NCBI GenBank assembly: GCA_934541015.1
Contig: CAKTDC010000029.1
Coordinates: forward strand, 1 to 42,968
Direction: 5' to 3'
DNA length: 42,968 nucleotides
Origin: an uncultured Luteimonas sp.
GTDB lineage: Bacteria > Pseudomonadota > Gammaproteobacteria > Xanthomonadales > Xanthomonadaceae
Positions 31,752-40,098 of this stretch are shown here, in pieces; the first letter of the stretch is position 1, and every line of letters starts with the position of its first letter. The position numbers and the translations under genes are program-made. The notes beneath the pieces are model-generated. The model ran no database searches. It was given only the letters and a program-made list of their open reading frames with translations, and was not told the DNA's origin.

Positions 31752-32015
31752 ATGAGGATCGTGTTCACCGGACCGCTGGCGCTGCTGCTGGCAGGCTGCG
31801 CCAGCCAGGGCCAGCATGTGGCCGCCGGGCCGCAGTTCCCGCCGTGGTGCAGCCAGCTGGCGCGGGTGCAGCAGCAGGCACCGCCGCCGCGCGACAGCCG
31901 CTACCGCGGGTCCGACACGCTTCCCCGGGAATGCCGCCCGCCGTCCGTCGACGCCGCCCCCGCGCATCCGGTGCCCGAACCCCGGCGCCTGCCCGTTCCG
32001 CGCAGCGGCGGGTAG
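31752..32015 (+). CDS. Small Pro-rich lipoprotein, unknown function
   Basis: The 87-residue product begins MRIVFTGPLALLLAGC, a lipoprotein signal with lipobox LAGC (Cys16), so after lipidation only about 72 residues remain. The mature part is rich in Pro, Arg and Gln and has two further cysteines (WCSQL, RECRPP) that could form a disulfide in the periplasm. A strong Shine-Dalgarno (GGAGG) precedes the ATG by 7 bases. It lies 30 bases after hslR. I do not recognise the family. Confidence 0.75.
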   Translation: MRIVFTGPLALLLAGCASQGQHVAAGPQFPPWCSQLARVQQQAPPPRDSRYRGSDTLPRECRPPSVDAAPAHPVPEPRRLPVPRSGG

Positions 32016-32212
32016 CCGGCGCTGCGCGTGGCCAGGCTCACGACACCGAAGCGTCGAACCGAAAGCTGCGGCGTCCTTCCGACGGCGGAAGTGAAAGCAG
32101 CCCTTCACCTGGGAGAAGAACCGGAAAAAGGCCGCGGCCCCCGAAGGAGCCGTGGCTGGCGCGCGTCGATGCGTCGAGCGTCGCCGGCATGTACCGCCGG
32201 CGGCGGTCCGGA

Positions 32213-33718
32213 TCAGGTGTGGCTGTTGGGCGACTCCTCGCCGGCGAATGCGCCCAGCTTGCGCAGGGCTGCCTCGACGCCGGCACCGTAGGCCGGATCG
32301 GCCTTGCTGCAGTTATCGACATGGCGGCGCTTGATGAAGTCCGGCGCGTCGCCCATCGCGCGGGCGGTGTTGTCGAACAGCGCCTGCTGCTGCTCCGGCG
32401 TCATCAGCCGGAACAGGTCGCCGGGCTGCTTGTAGTAGTTGGAGTCGTCGTCGCGGTAGTTCCACCAGTCGGCGTCGCCGTTGATCTTCAGCGGCGGCTC
32501 GCGGAACTGCGGCTGTTCCTGCCACTGGTTGAAGCTGTTGGGCTCGTAGTGGGGCAGGCTGCCGTAGTTGCCGTCGACGCGGCCGATGCCGTCGCGGTGG
32601 TTGCTGTTGACCGGGCAGCGCGCGGCGTTGACCGGGATCTGCTGGTAGTTGGTGCCCAGGCGGTAGCGCTGCGCGTCGGCGTAGTTGAACAGGCGGGCCT
32701 GCAGCATCTTGTCCGGCGACACGCCGATGCCCGGCACCAGGTTCGACGGCGCGAAGGCGCTCTGCTCGACGTCGGCGAAGAAGTTCTCCGGGTTGCGGTT
32801 GAGCTCGAACTCGCCGACCTCGATCAGCGGGTAGTCGCCCTTCGGCCACACCTTGGTCAGGTCGAAGGGGTGGTAGGGCACCTTCTCGGCGTCGGTCTCG
32901 GGCATGATCTGCACGTACATCTTCCACTTCGGGAATTCGCCGCGCTCGATCGCGTCGTAGAGGTCGCGCTGGTGGGTCTCGCGGTCGTTGCCGATGGCCT
33001 CGGCGGCCTCGGCGTCGGTCAGGTTCCTGATGCCCTGCTGGGTGCGGAAGTGCATCTTCACCCAGAAGCGCTCGCCCTTGTCGTTCCAGAAGCTGTAGGT
33101 GTGCGAGGAGAAGCCGTGCATGTGGCGGTAGCTGGCCGGGATGCCGCGGTCGCTCATCACGATGGTGACCTGGTGCAGGGCCTCGGGCAGCAGCGTCCAC
33201 CAGTCCCAGTTGTAGGTGGCCGAGCGCAGGTTGGTGCGCGGGTCGCGCTTCACCGCCTTGTTGAGGTCGGGGAACTTGCGCGGGTCGCGGATGAAGAACA
33301 CGGGGGTGTTGTTGCCCACCATGTCCCAGTTGCCTTCCTCGGTGTAGAACTTCAGCGCGAAGCCGCGGATGTCGCGCTCGGCGTCGGCCGCGCCGCGCTC
33401 GCCGGCCACGGTGGTGAAGCGGGCGAACATCTCGGTCTTCTTGCCGACCTTGGAGAAGATCGCCGCGCGGGTGTACTTCGTGATGTCGTTGGTGACGGTG
33501 AAGGTGCCGAAGGCGCCCGAGCCCTTGGCGTGCATGCGGCGCTCCGGGATCACCTCGCGCACGAAGTTGCCGAGCTTCTCGTGCAGCCACACGTCCTGCG
33601 CCAGCAGCGGGCCGCGCGGGCCGGCGGTGAGGCTGTTCTGGTTGTCCGGCACCGGGGCGCCGAAGTCGGTGGTCAGGTGGGTGACGGGGCACTTTCTGGG
33701 GTCGGTCGGCTTGCTCAT
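32213..33718 (-). CDS. katA: Catalase (monofunctional heme type)
   Basis: The 501-residue cytosolic heme enzyme breaks H2O2 into water and oxygen. The catalytic His63 lies in [12 protein letters not shown], the distal Asn in [14 protein letters not shown], and the heme-ligand tyrosine in [13 protein letters not shown]. Length and motifs fit the small-subunit clade, without the extra flavodoxin-like domain of large catalases. The ATG at 33718 has GGGAG 8 bases before it; a GTG at 33727 is a less likely start. The upstream region contains an OxyR-like site next to a promoter, which suggests induction by peroxide. A GGCCGCGGCC palindrome plus a T-run (minus strand, about 32130) may terminate it weakly. 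Confidence 0.97.
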   Translation of the reverse strand: MSKPTDPRKCPVTHLTTDFGAPVPDNQNSLTAGPRGPLLAQDVWLHEKLGNFVREVIPERRMHAKGSGAFGTFTVTNDITKYTRAAIFSKVGKKTEMFARFTTVAGERGAADAERDIRGFALKFYTEEGNWDMVGNNTPVFFIRDPRKFPDLNKAVKRDPRTNLRSATYNWDWWTLLPEALHQVTIVMSDRGIPASYRHMHGFSSHTYSFWNDKGERFWVKMHFRTQQGIRNLTDAEAAEAIGNDRETHQRDLYDAIERGEFPKWKMYVQIMPETDAEKVPYHPFDLTKVWPKGDYPLIEVGEFELNRNPENFFADVEQSAFAPSNLVPGIGVSPDKMLQARLFNYADAQRYRLGTNYQQIPVNAARCPVNSNHRDGIGRVDGNYGSLPHYEPNSFNQWQEQPQFREPPLKINGDADWWNYRDDDSNYYKQPGDLFRLMTPEQQQALFDNTARAMGDAPDFIKRRHVDNCSKADPAYGAGVEAALRKLGAFAGEESPNSHT

Positions 33719-33763
33719 GGCTGGCACTCCCTCTCTCTGGGTTGGATGGCGCGGATACGGTGG

Positions 33764-33792
33764 AGCATACCCGCGTGAAGATCATTGATTAA
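33764..33792 (-). promoter_or_regulatory. Probable katA promoter
   Basis: Read on the minus strand, TTAATC (33792-33787) and TATGCT (33769-33764) are 17 bases apart. The OxyR-like site ends one base upstream of the -35 hexamer. Both hexamers are weak, as is common for activator-dependent promoters. Confidence 0.55.
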
Positions 33793-33829
33793 ATCGAATT
33801 AAACAACGTATTGAATAGATAAAGGCTAT
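33793..33829. promoter_or_regulatory. OxyR-like operator upstream of katA
   Basis: ATAGATAAAGGCTAT at 33815-33829 matches the OxyR half motif ATAG-N7-CTAT perfectly at the outer tetranucleotides. A weaker second half at 33793-33807 (ATCG-N7-CAAC) has the required 7-base spacing. The combined site abuts the predicted katA -35, the usual position for activation by OxyR. This is a motif match only. Confidence 0.6.
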
Positions 33830-33952
33830 CGCGGAATGTGATTGATGCAATGCATCGGATGCTCGTGGACGTTTCAATGCCGGCGTGCCTGCATGCAAAC
33901 CCCAACCCTCAAGTCCAAGGGGGGCGGCTGTCCCGGAAGTGATCCGCTGCCC

Positions 33953-35164
33953 TCAGACCGCGCTCCCGGCGGCGTAGCCCGAGGCCCAGGCCCACTGGAA
34001 GTTGTAGCCGCCCAGCCAGCCGGTCACGTCCACGACTTCGCCGATGAAGTACAGGCCCGGCACCGTCCTGGACATCATCGAACTGCTGCTCAATCCGCCG
34101 GTATCCACGCCGCCGAGGGTCACTTCCGCGGTGCGGTAGCCCTCGGTGCCGCTGGCGACCAGAGGCCACTGCCCGAGCATACCCGCGATCTGCTGCAGCT
34201 GTGCCGGCGTGTACTGTTTCATCGGCCGGTCCGGCAGCCAGACGTCGCACAGGCGCTGGGCGAAGCGCCTGGGCAGCACCTCGGCCAGCACCGTGCGCAG
34301 TCCGGCGTTGCCGCGGGTGCGCTGCTGGGCCGAGAGCCATGCCGGGATGTCGCGGCCGGGCAGCAGGTCCACGTGCAGGGCCTGGCCGGTGCCGGCTTCC
34401 CAGTACGAGGAGATCTGCAGGATCGCCGGGCCGCTGACGCCGCGGTGGGTGATCAGCCACTGGTTGCGGAAGCTCGCGCCGCCGCAGGTCGCTTCGACCT
34501 CGAACGAGAGGCCGGCCAGATCCTGCAGGCGTGCCAGGTGCTTGCCGCTGAGCGTCAGCGGCACCAGCCCCGCGCGCGTGGCAAGCACCTGGTGTCCGAA
34601 ACGGCGGGCGACCTCGTAGCCGAAGCCGCTCGCGCCCATGCTCGGGATCGACAGCCCGCCGGTGGCGATGACCAGCGCCGCGCATTCGAGCGAGCCCTGG
34701 GCGCTGCGCAGCCGGAAGCCGCCGCCGTCGATGCGTTCGATCCCGTCCACGGCGCAGTGCGTGCGCACCTGCGCGCCGAACGCCGCGCATTCGTCGAGCA
34801 GCATGCGCACGATCTGTTTCGAGGACTCGTCGCAGAACAGCTGCCCCAGCTCCTTTTCGTGATACGCGATGCGGTGGTGCTCGACCATGCCGATGAAGTC
34901 CGCCGGCGTGTAGCGCGCCAGCGCGGATTTGCAGAAGTGCGGGTTGGCGGAGATGTAGTTCGCCGGCGTGGTGCCGGTATTGGTGAAGTTGCAGCGTCCG
35001 CCGCCGGACATCAGGATCTTCTTGCCGACCTTGTTGGCGTGGTCGAGCACCAGCACCCGCCGGCCGCGCGCGCCGGCGGTGATCGCGCACATCAGGCCGG
35101 CGGCGCCGGCGCCGATGATGATCGCGTCGTACGACGGGATGGCGGCCGACCCCCGCGCCGTCAT
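33953..35164 (-). CDS. NAD(P)/FAD-dependent oxidoreductase (HI0933/YhiN/BaiN family)
   Basis: The 403-residue flavoprotein has an N-terminal dinucleotide-binding motif AIIIGAGAAGLMCAITAG at about residues 14-31, then KKILMSGGGRCNFTN, the signature of this family, and a C-terminal FAD-contact region LYFIGEVVDVTGWLGGYNFQ. Functions are largely undetermined; one relative (BaiN) acts on bile acids, which need not apply here. The ATG at 35164 gives a normal length; a TTG at 35191 adds nine residues. It is encoded upstream of katA on the same strand but separated by the katA promoter region. Confidence 0.93.
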   Translation of the reverse strand: MTARGSAAIPSYDAIIIGAGAAGLMCAITAGARGRRVLVLDHANKVGKKILMSGGGRCNFTNTGTTPANYISANPHFCKSALARYTPADFIGMVEHHRIAYHEKELGQLFCDESSKQIVRMLLDECAAFGAQVRTHCAVDGIERIDGGGFRLRSAQGSLECAALVIATGGLSIPSMGASGFGYEVARRFGHQVLATRAGLVPLTLSGKHLARLQDLAGLSFEVEATCGGASFRNQWLITHRGVSGPAILQISSYWEAGTGQALHVDLLPGRDIPAWLSAQQRTRGNAGLRTVLAEVLPRRFAQRLCDVWLPDRPMKQYTPAQLQQIAGMLGQWPLVASGTEGYRTAEVTLGGVDTGGLSSSSMMSRTVPGLYFIGEVVDVTGWLGGYNFQWAWASGYAAGSAV

Positions 35165-35210
35165 GCGCCGCGGCTCACGCCCGGCGGGCAACCGCGGCCC
35201 CTGAAACGAT

Positions 35211-35233
35211 CACGGCGGGACCAGCCCGCCGTG
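35211..35233 (-). terminator. Hairpin after the DUF937 gene
   Basis: CACGGCGGG (35211-35219) pairs with CCCGCCGTG (35225-35233) in a perfect 9-bp stem with a 5-base loop, 28 bases beyond the DUF937 stop on the minus strand. Only a short TTTC follows, so efficiency is uncertain. Confidence 0.5.
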
Positions 35234-35260
35234 TCGTGGACCGCTGTCGCCGGGTGCGGC

Positions 35261-35884
35261 TCAGCGCTTGCCACCCAGCAGGCCGCCGCCGATCTTGAGC
35301 AGGTCGCCCAGGCCGAGCTGGCCGTCGCCGTCCTGGTCGAGCACCGCGCCGAGCAGGCCGCCGCCCAGGCCGCCCTGCTGGCGCACCTGCTGCTGCTCCT
35401 GGCCGAGGATCGAGCCGAGCATCTGTGCGCTCGCGTCCTGCTGCCCGCCCTTGTTCTGGAACATCTGCTTGGCCAGGAAGGCCAGCACGATCGGCGCCAG
35501 GATCTTCATCAGCTGGCCGGCCTTGTCGCTGCCCAGGCCGGTGGCCTGGCCGAGGCCAGCCGCGGCCGCCGGCTGCCGGCTGCCGAGCACGTGGCCGAGG
35601 ATGCCCGCACCGTTGGTCTGGCGCGACTGCTGGCCGCCCAGCACCGCCCCGAGCAGGCCGCCGAGATCGCCGGCGCCGGAAAAATCGTTCTGCAGCGCGC
35701 CGAACAGCGCCTGCGCGCCCTGCGGCTGGCTGGCGTTCTTGCCCAGCGCGCCGAGCAGCAGCGGCAGCGCCGCGCTCACCGCGCCGGCGGTCTGCGCCTG
35801 GCCGACGCCGAGCTGCTGCGAGATCTGCTGCAGCGGCGTGCCGGAAAGCTGGGCGAACAGCTGGTCGGTCAGGGTGGTGCTCAT
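35261..35884 (-). CDS. DUF937 (YidB-like) protein with C-terminal EF-hand-like loop
   Basis: The 207-residue protein has the DUF937 core (LFAQLSGTPLQQISQQLGV, then ALPLLLGALGKNA, and ILGHVLG), followed by a Gln/Gly-rich region. A C-terminal loop D183-x-D185-x-D187-G-x-L-x-x-x-D194 (DQDGDGQLGLGD) fits the EF-hand/dockerin calcium motif. The function of DUF937 proteins is not established. There is no signal peptide. The same acidic loop is, from memory, frequent in this family, so it is not unique here. It is a single gene between the flavoprotein and ccp genes. Confidence 0.88.
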   Translation of the reverse strand: MSTTLTDQLFAQLSGTPLQQISQQLGVGQAQTAGAVSAALPLLLGALGKNASQPQGAQALFGALQNDFSGAGDLGGLLGAVLGGQQSRQTNGAGILGHVLGSRQPAAAAGLGQATGLGSDKAGQLMKILAPIVLAFLAKQMFQNKGGQQDASAQMLGSILGQEQQQVRQQGGLGGGLLGAVLDQDGDGQLGLGDLLKIGGGLLGGKR

Positions 35885-35981
35885 CGTCCTGGATTCCTCG
35901 AAGAATGCGGCGCTCTTGCGCGGGTGGCCATCTTAACGTGTTGCGGCGCCGGGGCGGGGTGGCCCCGGCGCGCCCGCACGG

Positions 35982-37040
35982 CTACTGCGGCCGCGGCGTG
36001 CTGGCCGTGCTCGGCGGCAGGATCGGCAGCTCGACCGCCGGCTGGCGGCCGGTGAGCGTGTGCAGGAAGGCGACGATGGCCTCGACCTCGGCCGGCTCCA
36101 GCGTATGCCCCAGCTGGCTGCTGCCCATGATCGCCACCGCCTCGGACAGGTCCCAGACCTCGCCGCTGTGGAAATACGGCGCGGTCAGGGCGATGTTGCG
36201 CAGCGGCGATGCGCGGAACACGTACTCGTCGCTGGCGGTGTTGGTGACCGTGAAGCGGCCCTTGTCGCCCGGCGGCAGGATGTCCGCGCCCGGGCGCGCG
36301 ACCACGCCGAACGGGAAGTAGGCCTGGCCGCCCAGGTTCACGCCGGAGTGGCAGGCGATGCAGCCCTTGTTGATGAACAGCGACAGCCCTTCGAGTTCGT
36401 GCGCGGACAGGCTGTCCTGGCCGCCGAGGAAGCGGTCGAAGCGCGAGTCGGGGGTGATCAGGGTGGTTTCGTAGGCTTCGATCGCCAGGGCGACGTTGTC
36501 GAAGGTCACCGGATCGGCCTGGCCGGGGAAGGCGCGGCGGAAGGCGGCGACGTAGTCGGGGATGCTGCGCAGGGTGTCGACCACGCGGTCGGGCGTGCTG
36601 TTCATTTCCACGCTGGCCTGCACCGGGCCCTTGGCCTGCTCGGCCAGGTCGCTGGCGCGGCCGTCCCAGAACTGGGCGGCGTTGAACACCGCGTTGAGCA
36701 CGGTGGGCGAGTTGCGCGGGCCCTTCTGCCAGCCGTGGCCGATCGAGACCGGCACGTTGTCGGCGCCGCCGGTGCTGATGCCGTGGCAGGTGTTGCAGCT
36801 GATGATGTGGCTGCTCGACAACCGCGGATCGAAAAACAGCTGGTGGCCGAGATTGACCTGGTCGGCGTTGATCGGCGTGCCGCGCACCTCGGTCACCTGT
36901 TCGGGGACCGGCTTGAACAGCACGTTGGCGGTGACGCGCAGCTCCTGCGCGTCGGGCGTGGCCGGATCGCTGGCGGTGGCCGCGCAGCCGGCCAGCAGGG
37001 TGCCGGCAAGCGTGAGCGCGGTGATTCGGAATGCGGACAT
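35982..37040 (-). CDS. Di-heme cytochrome c peroxidase family lipoprotein
   Basis: The product, about 352 residues, starts MSAFRITALTLAGTLLAGC with a lipobox (Cys19), so it is probably anchored in the periplasm. Two heme c motifs are present: CNTCH at 82-86 and CIACH at 227-231, with typical CcpA/MauG surroundings (LGHQLFFDPRLS, FWDGRASDLAEQA, RASPLRNIALTAPYFHSG). The usual role is reduction of H2O2 with electrons from cytochrome c or azurin. The ATG at 37040 has GGAG 6 bases upstream; the frame is open to 37103. A perfect FNR-type box lies 63 bases upstream. Confidence 0.95.
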   Translation of the reverse strand: MSAFRITALTLAGTLLAGCAATASDPATPDAQELRVTANVLFKPVPEQVTEVRGTPINADQVNLGHQLFFDPRLSSSHIISCNTCHGISTGGADNVPVSIGHGWQKGPRNSPTVLNAVFNAAQFWDGRASDLAEQAKGPVQASVEMNSTPDRVVDTLRSIPDYVAAFRRAFPGQADPVTFDNVALAIEAYETTLITPDSRFDRFLGGQDSLSAHELEGLSLFINKGCIACHSGVNLGGQAYFPFGVVARPGADILPPGDKGRFTVTNTASDEYVFRASPLRNIALTAPYFHSGEVWDLSEAVAIMGSSQLGHTLEPAEVEAIVAFLHTLTGRQPAVELPILPPSTASTPRPQ

Positions 37041-37102
37041 GGCGGGCTCCATCGGCTGGCTATGGGCAAATCCCATCCCATCATCATGGCATCCCCGTGA
37101 CA

Positions 37103-37116
37103 TTGATTGCGATCAA
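37103..37116. promoter_or_regulatory. FNR/ANR-type box upstream of ccp
   Basis: TTGATTGCGATCAA is a perfect match to the FNR/ANR consensus TTGAT-N4-ATCAA. It is 63-76 bases upstream of the ccp ATG and just beyond the mutS stop. A GATGAT at 37080-37085 (minus strand) could be the -10 at class II distance. The regulator would be an FNR/ANR-type protein; Clp/CRP sites are different. Confidence 0.8.
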
Positions 37117-37162
37117 CACGGACCGGACGGTGCCATAGCGGGTGCGACGCGGCCGGTCCGGG

Positions 37163-39745
37163 TCAGGAGAGCGCCTTGAGCCGGTACAGCGCCTCGAGCG
37201 CCTGCCGCGGCGTGAGTTCGTCCGGATCGATCGCGGCCAGCGCCTCGACGGCGGCGGAGGAGGGTGCGAACAGCCCGAACTGCTGCGGCTGTTCGAGATT
37301 CGCGGCCGACAGCGTCGCCGCCGCCGGCGCGTCGTGACGGCGCTGTTCCAGCTCGGCCAGGCGACCGCGCGCGTTGCGGATCACGCTCCTGGGCAACCCG
37401 GCAAGGGCCGCGACCTGGAGGCCGAAACTGCGGTTGGCCGGTCCTTCGCGCACGGCGTGCATGAACACCAGCGCGTCGCCGTGTTCGACCGCGTCCAGAT
37501 GCACGTTGGCGATGCCGCTGCCGGGTCCGGCCAGCGCGGTCAGTTCGAAATAGTGGGTGGCGAACAGGGTGTAGCTGCGGTTGACGCCGGCCAGGTGGCG
37601 GGCCACGGCATCGGCCAGCGCCAGCCCGTCGTAGGTCGACGTACCGCGGCCGATCTCGTCCATCAGCACCAGCGACTGGTCGCTGGCGTGGTGCAGGATG
37701 TAGCTGGTCTCGGCCATCTCGACCATGAAGGTCGACTGGCCCTTTGCCAGGTCGTCGCCGGCGCCGATGCGGGTGAGGATGCGGTCGATCGGGCCGATCG
37801 TGGCGCTCGCCGCGGGCACGAAGCTGCCGATGTGGGCCAGCAGCACGATCAGCGCGTTCTGGCGCATGTAGGTGCTCTTGCCGCCCATGTTCGGGCCGGT
37901 GATCACCAGCATGCGGCGTTCCCCGTCGAGCACGAGGTCGTTGGGCTCGAACGGCTCGTCGCGCACCGCCTCCACCACCGGGTGGCGGCCGCGTTCGATG
38001 CGGAGGCCGGGATCGTCCGACAGCGTCGGCCGCGACCAGTCCAGCGCCTGCGCGCGCTCGGCGAAGGCGGCGAGCACGTCGAGCTCGCTCAGCGCGGCGG
38101 CGCACTGCTTCAGCGGTTCGAGCCTGGCGTTGAGCGCGTCCAGCAGCTGTTCGTACAGCAGGCGCTCGCGGGCGAGGGCGCGCTCGCGCGCGGACAGCAC
38201 CTTGTCCTCGAACTGCTTGAGCTCCTGGGTGATGTAGCGCTCGGCGCCGGTCAGCGTCTGCCGCCGGGTGTAGTGCGCCGGCGCCTTCGCCGACTGGCCC
38301 TTGCTGATCTCGATGAAGTAGCCGTGCACGCGGTTGTAGCCGACCTTGAGCGTCGGGATGCCGGTGGCAGCCTTCTCGCGCGCTTCGAGGTCGATCAGGA
38401 ACTGGTCGGCGTTGCTGCTGAGCTGGCGCAGTTCGTCGAGCTCGGCGTCGTGGCCGTCGGCGAACACGCCGCCGTCGCGCGCCAGCACCGGCGGCTGCTC
38501 GACCAGCGCCGTGGCCAGCAGGTGCGCCTCGGCCGCGTGTTCGCCGAGGGCGTCGGACAGTTCGCCCAGGCGCGGCGAGTCGAGCGGCGCCAGCAGCGCA
38601 CGGACGTCCGGCAGCATCGCCAGGCCGTCGCGCAGGGTCGACAGGTCGCGCGGGCGCGCCGAGCGCAGGGCGATGCGCGAGAGGATGCGTTCAAGGTCGC
38701 CGAGCGCGCGGAAGCGTTCGCGCAGGGCCTCGTCGCCGCGGTGGTCGATCAGCGTGGCGACCGCGTCGTGGCGTTTGCGCAGCACCTCGCGTTCGCGCAG
38801 CGGGCGGTGCAGCCAGCGCCGCAGCAGGCGCCCGCCCATCGGCGAGGCCGTGGCGTCGAGCACGCCGAGCAGGGTGTGCTTCGTGTCGCCGTCGACGCGG
38901 GTGTCGAGCTCGAGGTGGCGACGGGTGGCGGCGTTCATCGCGATCGCGCCGTCGCCGCTTTCCACCGCGATCGAGGTCAGGTGCGGCAGGCGCTGCTTCT
39001 GCGTCTCCTCGACGTAGCCGAGCAGGGCGCCGGCCGCGGCGATCGCCAGCGGCCGGTGCTCGATGCCGAAGCCGGTCAGGTCGTGCAGGTTGAAGAAGCG
39101 CAGCAGCTGGCGGCGCCCGGACTCGGCGTCGAACAGCCAGGGCGCGCGCCGGCGCAGACCGCTGCGTTCGGGCACGAAGGCCGGCCAGCCTTCCTCGTCC
39201 GGCAGCAGGACCTCGGCCGGATCCAGCCGCGACAGCTCCGCCTCCAGCTGCTCGTCGCCGGCCACCTCGGTGACCAGGAAGCGGCCGCCGGCCAGGTCGG
39301 CCCAGGCCAGGCCGTAGCCGGCCTTGCCGCGCGCGATCGCCAGCAGCAGGGTGTCGCGGCGCTCGTTGAGCAGGGCCTCGTCGGTCACCGTGCCCGGGGT
39401 GACGATCCGCACCACCTTGCGTTCGACCAGGCCCTTGCTCGCCGCCGGATCGCCGATCTGCTCGCAGATCGCCACCGATTCGCCCAGCGCTACCAGCCTC
39501 GCCAGATAGCCCTCGGCCGAATGGTGCGGCACGCCGGCCATCGGGATCGGCTGCCCGCCCGACTGCCCGCGCTGGGTCAGGGTGATGTCGAGCAGCCGGG
39601 CGGCCTTGCGCGCGTCCTCGTGGAACAGCTCGTAGAAGTCGCCCATGCGGAAGAACAGCAGCACGTCCGGGTGCTCCGCCTTGGCGGCGAAGTACTGCTT
39701 CATCAGGGGCGTGTGCTCGGGGGGCCGTTCCTGCGGCTTGACCAT
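37163..39745 (-). CDS. mutS: DNA mismatch repair protein MutS
   Basis: MutS recognises mismatches and starts repair with MutL. The 860-residue protein has the N-terminal mismatch-binding domain with [11 protein letters not shown] (the Phe-x-Glu wedge), the connector and lever regions, then the ATPase with GPNMGGKST, the [12 protein letters not shown]alker B signature and FATHYFELT. The ATG at 39745 ([19 protein letters not shown]) matches homologues; the open frame to 39916 is non-conserved. The C-terminal end [17 protein letters not shown] is also typical. It is divergent from the receptor gene. Confidence 0.98.
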   Translation of the reverse strand: MVKPQERPPEHTPLMKQYFAAKAEHPDVLLFFRMGDFYELFHEDARKAARLLDITLTQRGQSGGQPIPMAGVPHHSAEGYLARLVALGESVAICEQIGDPAASKGLVERKVVRIVTPGTVTDEALLNERRDTLLLAIARGKAGYGLAWADLAGGRFLVTEVAGDEQLEAELSRLDPAEVLLPDEEGWPAFVPERSGLRRRAPWLFDAESGRRQLLRFFNLHDLTGFGIEHRPLAIAAAGALLGYVEETQKQRLPHLTSIAVESGDGAIAMNAATRRHLELDTRVDGDTKHTLLGVLDATASPMGGRLLRRWLHRPLREREVLRKRHDAVATLIDHRGDEALRERFRALGDLERILSRIALRSARPRDLSTLRDGLAMLPDVRALLAPLDSPRLGELSDALGEHAAEAHLLATALVEQPPVLARDGGVFADGHDAELDELRQLSSNADQFLIDLEAREKAATGIPTLKVGYNRVHGYFIEISKGQSAKAPAHYTRRQTLTGAERYITQELKQFEDKVLSARERALARERLLYEQLLDALNARLEPLKQCAAALSELDVLAAFAERAQALDWSRPTLSDDPGLRIERGRHPVVEAVRDEPFEPNDLVLDGERRMLVITGPNMGGKSTYMRQNALIVLLAHIGSFVPAASATIGPIDRILTRIGAGDDLAKGQSTFMVEMAETSYILHHASDQSLVLMDEIGRGTSTYDGLALADAVARHLAGVNRSYTLFATHYFELTALAGPGSGIANVHLDAVEHGDALVFMHAVREGPANRSFGLQVAALAGLPRSVIRNARGRLAELEQRRHDAPAAATLSAANLEQPQQFGLFAPSSAAVEALAAIDPDELTPRQALEALYRLKALS

Positions 39746-40098
39746 CGGGTTGTCTGGCTCGTTCTGGAGCGGATGAGGCGGGGAAGGGGAATTGTAGTGG
39801 CGCGGTGCATGCGGGCCGGCGTGGACGTGCTGCAAGGCAGCATGACCGGCGGACGACGGTTTCCGGGAGGCCCCCGGACAGGCCGTCCGGCGCCATGTCG
39901 CAGAGCACATACGCATGCGTCCGGAAATATGTTACGTTTTTGTTGAAGCAGGGAGCCGGAACGCTTCCGCGGCCGTCCAAGTCCCCCACCTGGGGCGGCC
40001 GCGTTGCTTCCGCCGCGGCGTCTTTCCGGGCCGCGGAGCCGTCCTGCGTCGGTCGACACACCTTCGTACACACCAACATTTCCGGTTAGGGGGACACC
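39746..40098. promoter_or_regulatory. 353-base divergent intergenic region with leader hairpin
   Basis: No gene is supported here. A 10-bp palindrome ACGCATGCGT lies at 39911-39920. A hairpin with a 7-bp outer stem GCGGCCG (39969-39975) / CGGCCGC (39996-40002) and an inner CCCC/GGGG stem lies at about 39984-39995. Either the receptor transcript has a long structured leader or this spans its promoter. The AT-rich stretch around 39925-39945 (AATATGTTACGTTTTTG) is a likely promoter zone, but no hexamer pair is convincing. AGGGGGA precedes the receptor ATG. Confidence 0.4.

Noticed and set aside
32100..32150. Strong terminator for katA
   Set aside because: The GGCCGCGGCC palindrome next to a T-run leaves almost no loop, so only a weak call is possible.
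35261..35884. DUF937 protein as a secreted adhesin because of its Gly/Gln repeats
   Set aside because: No signal peptide or anchoring motif is visible; the repeats match the family's usual low complexity.
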